Of a stretch of DNA of 64,000 nt, positions 59,161 through 64,000 are shown piece after piece. Position 1 is the first letter of the stretch. Each line of letters opens with the position of its first letter. The notes beneath the pieces were generated by a model. That model did not search any database. It saw nothing but the letters and a program-made list of their open reading frames with translations, and was not told the origin of the DNA. The DNA comes from Ohtaekwangia sp035628875 (GTDB lineage Bacteria > Bacteroidota > Bacteroidia > Cytophagales > Cyclobacteriaceae), in the NCBI GenBank assembly GCA_035628875.1, contig DASPIZ010000091.1, positions 62,001 through 126,000 of the forward strand. Direction: 5' to 3'. A program made the translations under genes and the position numbers.

Positions 59161-62100
59161 AATCTTAACCGCCCATTTTTCAATCACGTTTACCATCTGG
59201 TCGAGTTTGATTGGCTTGCTGAGATAATCATCCATTCCTGCCTCAAGGCAGTTTTCCCTGTCACTGTCCATCGCATTGGCGGTCATTGCGATAATGATAG
59301 GTTGTTGTTCTTTACGTTGACGAATTATTCTTGTGGCCTCCAGGCCGTCCATCTCAGGCATTTGTACATCCATCATCACCAGGTCATAGTATGCTTTATC
59401 CAACGCTTCCAGGGCTTCAATTCCATGCGCAGCGATTACAGGACTATAGCCCATTTTTGTAAAGATTCGTTCGGTGAGTTTTTGATTCACCGGGTTATCC
59501 TCAACAATGAGCACGCGTAGCGGATACCGCTTGTTAAAATCAGAGAGTAATTTTTGATTTTGTTTTGCGTCCTGTTGTGGTTGTTGTGAGGACACCTGAT
59601 CCCGCAGCGCTTTGATGACCTGCGTATAGAGGTTGTGTTGTTTCGTTGGTTTTGTGAGTATGGCAGAAAATAGTGTAAAAAACTCGGGCGTTCGCTCGTC
59701 ACCGACAGAACTTAGCAGGATAATTGGCTTTTCTATTTTTGCCTGTCGTAAGCTTCTCGCGAGTTCAAGGCCATTCATGTGTGGCATTTGCATATCCGTA
59801 ATTACGAGATCGACTACCTCTTCCTGCGATAAAGCAATGTCGAGGGCTTCTCTCCCAGAGGCAGCCACAAGCGGGATAAAATTCCATTGTTCTACCTGTG
59901 TTTTTATGATTGCGCGATTGGTTTCATTATCGTCAACAATCAAAATTCGTTTACCTTCCAGTCCGTTGGATGCCGCATTCACATACGTTTTGATTGCTTT
60001 AACACTTACACCTGCTTTGATTGTAAAACGAAACGTGGTACCCACGTTCTCCTCACTCTCCACAGTGATAGATCCGCCCATTAGTTTTACAAGTTTTTCA
60101 CAGATGGCAAGACCCAGACCTGTGCCGCCATATTTTCTTGTTGTTGATGAATCAATTTGTGAGAATGGCTTAAACAGACGCGCCAGTTTATCAGCGGGGA
60201 TACCAATTCCGGAATCGCGAAGTTCGAACTGAAGTTGTAATTGTTCTTCCGATCCGTTCAACATCCTCACACCCATGAAAATCTCTCCTTTATGGGTAAA
60301 CTTCACGGCATTGCCAACCAGGTTTAATAATATCTGACGGAGGCGCAGGGCATCACCGGTAATTTGTGACGGTACATTGTAATCAATCTGGTAAATGAGG
60401 TCTATGCCTGAGGCGGCTGCCGGAGTGATGAATAAATCAAAGACATCTTCAATACAATTTCGTAAATCAAAATCCTTGTGCTCAAGGTCCATCTTGCCCG
60501 ATTCGATCTTTGAAAAATCAAGAATGTCATTGATTACGCCCAACAGGCTTTCTCCGGAATTTTTTATGGCATCATTGTATTCGCGTTGTTCTGCATTGAG
60601 CGATGTCTCGTTTAATAGCGAAGCCATTCCGATCACACCATTCATGGGCGTGCGGATTTCATGGCTCATGGTAGCCAGAAAGATACTTTTTGCACGATTG
60701 GCATCTTCGGCCTCAAGCCTCGCTTTCTCAGCTTCTTTTCTTGCCTTGCGTTCCTTCTTGGTACTTTCAATCAATTCCTCTGTGCGTTCTACAACAATAC
60801 GTTCAAGTTCGCGTTTCTGTTTTTTGATGAGTCCGATACGGACTCGATACAACGTTATACCGGTACCAGCAATGACGACGATGGCAATAAGTTTAAACCA
60901 CCATGTTTTCCAAAACGGAGGTGTTATGATTAGTCGCAGGCTAATGGTCTTGTCGGACCAATGACCGAGATTATCGAGGCCCTTCACTCTAAAAGTATAA
61001 CGCCCGGGATTCAGATTAGTGTATGTCGCAGTACGTTTCTCCCCTATGAAATTCCATTCTGTATCAAAACCCTCCAGTAAATAGGCATAATGTTTTCGAT
61101 CCTGTGACGTATAGTTCAATGTTGCAAACTCAATAGAAATTACGGACTGATTATGCGAAAGCGTAATCGATTTTGTTTCTGTGATACTTGCATTCAACGG
61201 ACTGCGATCGTGCTCGTTCTGTGCAATTGAAACCGGCTTGTTAAAAAGCTGGAATTCTGTAAACACAAGGTTCGGATTATAACTGATCTCCTTTACGCTG
61301 TCGGGATGAAATTCATTGAATCCATTTATACCACCAAAATATAATTTACCTGACTTACTTTGACATGCAGCCTGCTTGAATTCAAGGGATTGTAGACCAT
61401 CAGAAACAGTATAGTTCTGGAAAGTTCGGGTTGCCGGATCCATTTTTGAAAGCCCTTGATTTGTACTGATCCAGATATTGTTTTGATCGTCTTGCTTTAA
61501 TGCAAAAATGGTTTCGTTGGGAAGACCATTACGAATGTAAAAGGATTCGAAACGCTCGTTTTTTCGATCGAAGTAATTTAAACCTGAGCTCGTTCCAATC
61601 CAGAAATTACCGGAAGAATCCTCCAGCATACTAAATACAATATCATTGCTGATGCTGTTTTCATTCGGCTTGTATTTATACGCTTTAAATTGCCTGGTTT
61701 CCTTATCATAAAGATTTAATCCACCACCATTTGTACCAACCCATAAATTTCTTTCGCTGTCCTCAAAAATGGTATTGATCATGTTGTGCGTGATCGGATT
61801 GATGGAATCACTGGTGGTGTGATGAATGAAAGAGTTGGTTGTTGGATCAAACAGTTCAAGGCCGGCGGAATATGTTCCTACCCACATATTATCATAGGAA
61901 TCTTTAAAGATAGTCCATACGTTGTTGCTCCCAAGACTACCTTTATCGTTCGGATCGTGCTTATAATGCCGGTACGTTTTCTTTTCAGGATTAAAAACAG
62001 TTATTCCGCTACCCCATGTACCAACCCAGAGGTTGTGATCTTTATCTTCTGCAAGAGACAATACGTAATCACCACAAAGACTTTGTGATACACCTGGTAT

Positions 62101-63306
62101 ATGACGGTAATGTGTAAAAGTTCCTTGTTTAGCATCGAAGAGATTGACACCTCCACCGTCTGTTCCGAACCACAGATTTTCTTTGCTGTCTTCGAAGATG
62201 GCAAGCACATTGTTGTGGCTCAAACTTGTGGGAGATTCTGTATGCTGGTAGTGTTGAAATTTGTGGGTATCACGGTTAAAGAAATTAATTCCGCCGCTAA
62301 AAGTTCCGACCCACATATTGCCTTTGGAATCACGGAGGATAGACCAGATGGAATGGCTGTTGATACTCGTTTTATCCGACAAGTCCCGCGTGTATGAATT
62401 CCATTTTTGTCCTGTAGGATCAAGCACTGTCAGCGGCCCGTTCTCCGGACCTATCCAGATATTTCCGCCGTAATCTTCCTGGATCGACATAATGTATTCC
62501 GGAATTGTAACGCCTTCGTAAGATTTGTTTTCGTAACGTATAAATTTTCCGGTGGCCTTATCAAACAGATTTAAGCTTCCGCCCATCGTACCAATCCAGA
62601 TCCGCTTTTTGCTATCCTGATAAATTCCCCAGATATCATTATGACTGATAGACGAAGGGTTGCCAGGATCATGCACGTAAGCCTTAAATGCTTTTGTTTT
62701 TTTATTGTAACTGTTCAGCCCGTTTTTAAAAGTCCCGAACCAAATTAACCCGTCATCATCTTCAATGATCCGTTTAACAATGCCATGGATGGACTTTTTA
62801 CCCGGGCGAAAATGTTCCCACGCTCCGGCCTTAGGGTCAAACATATCTACACCATATCCCTCAGTTCCAATCCAGATAATACTGTCACTGTCAATGAATA
62901 CCGTATTCACCTGGTTGCTGCTGATGGTTTCCGGATCTGCCGGATCATGATAATAATTTTGAAACCGCTCTCTTTTCCGGTCGAAAAAACTCAAACCACC
63001 CCATGTTGCAATCCATAAATCTCCATTTGCATCTTCTGCAATCTGGTTAACCATATTGTTACAGATGGAATTTTCATTCTTAACATCGTTACGATATACG
63101 GTAATTTTATAACCGTCGTATTTATTTAGTCCGTCACGGGTACCGAACCACATGAAACCGCGACTGTCCTGTAAAAAGCAAATTACGTTACTCTGGGAAA
63201 GTCCGGATTCGGTGCCGATGTGCTCAAAGCGTAAATTTTTTGGCTGAGCAATGGTGAGATTGGAAAACACCATCAAACACAGGATGAAAAGATATGGCCT
63301 TACCAT
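59107..63306 (-). CDS. propeller-type hybrid sensor histidine kinase with two receivers
   Basis: A 1399-residue hybrid kinase. Signal peptide VRPYLFILCLMVFSNLTIAQ, then two seven-bladed two-component-regulator propellers (repeats such as QDSRGFMWFGTRDGLNKYDG, about residues 25-690), a Y_Y_Y domain, a membrane helix (about 800-822), coiled coil, kinase core with His882 in SHEIRTPMNGV and ATP boxes (DSGIGIP, GGTGLGLAI), then receivers with Asp1171 (ITDMQMP) and Asp1313 (MMDVQMP). Unlike classical polysaccharide-utilisation hybrids it has no AraC-type output domain. I chose ATG 63306; an open frame to 63495 runs over the upstream gene. The last about 18 codons lie in a dispersed repeat. It probably senses glycans or an envelope signal. 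Confidence 0.93.
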   Translation of the reverse strand: MVRPYLFILCLMVFSNLTIAQPKNLRFEHIGTESGLSQSNVICFLQDSRGFMWFGTRDGLNKYDGYKITVYRNDVKNENSICNNMVNQIAEDANGDLWIATWGGLSFFDRKRERFQNYYHDPADPETISSNQVNTVFIDSDSIIWIGTEGYGVDMFDPKAGAWEHFRPGKKSIHGIVKRIIEDDDGLIWFGTFKNGLNSYNKKTKAFKAYVHDPGNPSSISHNDIWGIYQDSKKRIWIGTMGGSLNLFDKATGKFIRYENKSYEGVTIPEYIMSIQEDYGGNIWIGPENGPLTVLDPTGQKWNSYTRDLSDKTSINSHSIWSILRDSKGNMWVGTFSGGINFFNRDTHKFQHYQHTESPTSLSHNNVLAIFEDSKENLWFGTDGGGVNLFDAKQGTFTHYRHIPGVSQSLCGDYVLSLAEDKDHNLWVGTWGSGITVFNPEKKTYRHYKHDPNDKGSLGSNNVWTIFKDSYDNMWVGTYSAGLELFDPTTNSFIHHTTSDSINPITHNMINTIFEDSERNLWVGTNGGGLNLYDKETRQFKAYKYKPNENSISNDIVFSMLEDSSGNFWIGTSSGLNYFDRKNERFESFYIRNGLPNETIFALKQDDQNNIWISTNQGLSKMDPATRTFQNYTVSDGLQSLEFKQAACQSKSGKLYFGGINGFNEFHPDSVKEISYNPNLVFTEFQLFNKPVSIAQNEHDRSPLNASITETKSITLSHNQSVISIEFATLNYTSQDRKHYAYLLEGFDTEWNFIGEKRTATYTNLNPGRYTFRVKGLDNLGHWSDKTISLRLIITPPFWKTWWFKLIAIVVIAGTGITLYRVRIGLIKKQKRELERIVVERTEELIESTKKERKARKEAEKARLEAEDANRAKSIFLATMSHEIRTPMNGVIGMASLLNETSLNAEQREYNDAIKNSGESLLGVINDILDFSKIESGKMDLEHKDFDLRNCIEDVFDLFITPAAASGIDLIYQIDYNVPSQITGDALRLRQILLNLVGNAVKFTHKGEIFMGVRMLNGSEEQLQLQFELRDSGIGIPADKLARLFKPFSQIDSSTTRKYGGTGLGLAICEKLVKLMGGSITVESEENVGTTFRFTIKAGVSVKAIKTYVNAASNGLEGKRILIVDDNETNRAIIKTQVEQWNFIPLVAASGREALDIALSQEEVVDLVITDMQMPHMNGLELARSLRQAKIEKPIILLSSVGDERTPEFFTLFSAILTKPTKQHNLYTQVIKALRDQVSSQQPQQDAKQNQKLLSDFNKRYPLRVLIVEDNPVNQKLTERIFTKMGYSPVIAAHGIEALEALDKAYYDLVMMDVQMPEMDGLEATRIIRQRKEQQPIIIAMTANAMDSDRENCLEAGMDDYLSKPIKLDQMVNVIEKWAVKINQSSRFKVQSSRLDPEN

Positions 63307-63337
63307 AGGATAAAGTACAACTGCCTTTAGAAGCAGA

Positions 63338-63712
63338 TTACAGTTGCGCTTTAAGCAACGCAGCTTCCTGCTCCAGGCTTTGAATAATGCTTGCGCAAAG
63401 TTCATGAAATGATTTAAGTAACACGTCCGGGGTTTCGTTATGCTCTTCAAGGTGATTTCTGAAAGCGTAGATTGATTCGGTGAACTCCGCATCATTCAGT
63501 AGGCCTACCGTGGATTTGGATTTATGTACCGCTTTGTTAAATACCTGTAAGTTTTTATATGCTGATGCCTCACTGGCAGCCTTAATTAACTCATCGACAT
63601 TAGCAATCATGAGCATAATAAGCTCTAACTTGAAATCAACATCTTCAGTACCACTGTAAAGATCAAAGTTGATTTGAACCTGACGCATGTTTTGATTGGT
63701 TTGATAACCCAT
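63338..63712 (-). CDS. Hpt-like histidine phosphotransfer protein
   Basis: A 124-residue all-helical protein immediately upstream of the hybrid kinase (31 bp gap). The central helix carries FNKAVHKSKSTVGLL, which fits the Hpt signature around the phosphorylatable His63 (usual form AHxLKGxxxxxG). Hpt proteins carry phosphate from a hybrid kinase's receiver to a response regulator, which would complete the phosphorelay for a kinase lacking its own output. An alternative ATG at 63688 would remove eight residues. The low similarity leaves some doubt; a structural search would settle it. Confidence 0.65.
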   Translation of the reverse strand: MGYQTNQNMRQVQINFDLYSGTEDVDFKLELIMLMIANVDELIKAASEASAYKNLQVFNKAVHKSKSTVGLLNDAEFTESIYAFRNHLEEHNETPDVLLKSFHELCASIIQSLEQEAALLKAQL

Positions 63713-63940
63713 TTTAAAGCCACATTTTACTTAGTCGGAGATCTTAGACCCTTATTGTGCCACCTTGAAATCCGGATTTTATCATTAAGCCTTTTAAGTT
63801 GCCTTCTGAGATCGCCTTTTTTAATCCAACATATTCGCGTTCGGAGGCGATCGCTTTGATTCAGTACAATATTAAAATGCTTTAGAATACCGAGGCAATG
63901 TATTAAAAACGACCGGCAGGATTTTCGTAAAAACCCTGAA

Positions 63941-64000
63941 ATGCTTACATCCTTTACAAAAGCTTCATTCAGCCAAATAATCGATAACCAGACACAATTG
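63941..64000 (+). CDS. possible start of a CDS leaving the window
   Basis: A plus-strand ATG at 63941 begins 20 open codons to the window edge (starting MLTSFTKASFSQ). It would be divergent from the Hpt/hybrid kinase operon with 228 bp between. Too short to identify or to exclude chance. Confidence 0.25.
   Translation, partial: MLTSFTKASFSQIIDNQTQL

Noticed and set aside
1..64000. tRNA and rRNA genes
   Set aside because: Looked for cloverleaf-like stretches with CCA-adjacent stems and rRNA signature sequence; none convincing was seen.

Overview
The window looks like a chromosomal segment of a Bacteroidota bacterium, probably order Cytophagales. The evidence is a subtilase ending in a Por/type IX-like sorting domain, a two-component-regulator propeller hybrid kinase, four large MacB/FtsX-type permeases without ATPase genes, Bacteroidota-style versions of both type II topoisomerases, and a TTG/TAnnTTTG promoter. 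Genus cannot be fixed from this sequence alone.

Layout. 0-8 kb: a PAS histidine kinase, an old yellow enzyme, a MacB-type permease, a Fur-family repressor divergent from a thioredoxin-reductase-like flavoprotein (with a tandem 25-bp operator between them), a stand-alone receiver, and a decayed acyl-CoA dehydrogenase. 8-20 kb: three more permeases on the minus strand (two are close paralogues sharing a nearly identical 5' end), then an NtrC-type sigma-54 regulator overlapping its histidine kinase. The gaps hold a degenerate dispersed repeat family and one MITE-like insertion. 20-23 kb: a sterol-desaturase-family enzyme plus a small lipoprotein, then a DUF559 endonuclease nested inside about 126-bp tandem repeats. 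23.5-28.4 kb: parE-parC.

28.4-44.3 kb is an accessory island. Essentially all genes are small, on the plus strand and of unknown function, and several are frameshifted. Between 28.9 and 34.2 kb the genes are separated by imperfect inverted repeats bounded by GCTAAC and GTTAGC/GTTGGC. This is the organisation of integron attC sites, with no integrase in view. Three group II intron remnants end exactly in the left box of such sites. One is a 418-nt ORF-less element with both ends visible. I regard this as a CALIN-like cassette array colonised by attC-targeting group II introns.

44.3-64 kb returns to ordinary chromosome: a GH9 glycosidase, a decayed serine hydrolase, a thioesterase, a TrpF-like protein without the catalytic Cys, a lipoprotein-subtilase pair, rpe, an LpoB-COG3014 lipoprotein pair, an outer-membrane protein, gyrA, a TPR protein, and a propeller hybrid kinase with a neighbouring Hpt-like protein. 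Thus both type II topoisomerase A subunits are in one window. The regulatory genes (hybrid kinase/Hpt, NtrC pair, Fur/flavoprotein) each sit beside a plausible partner or target.
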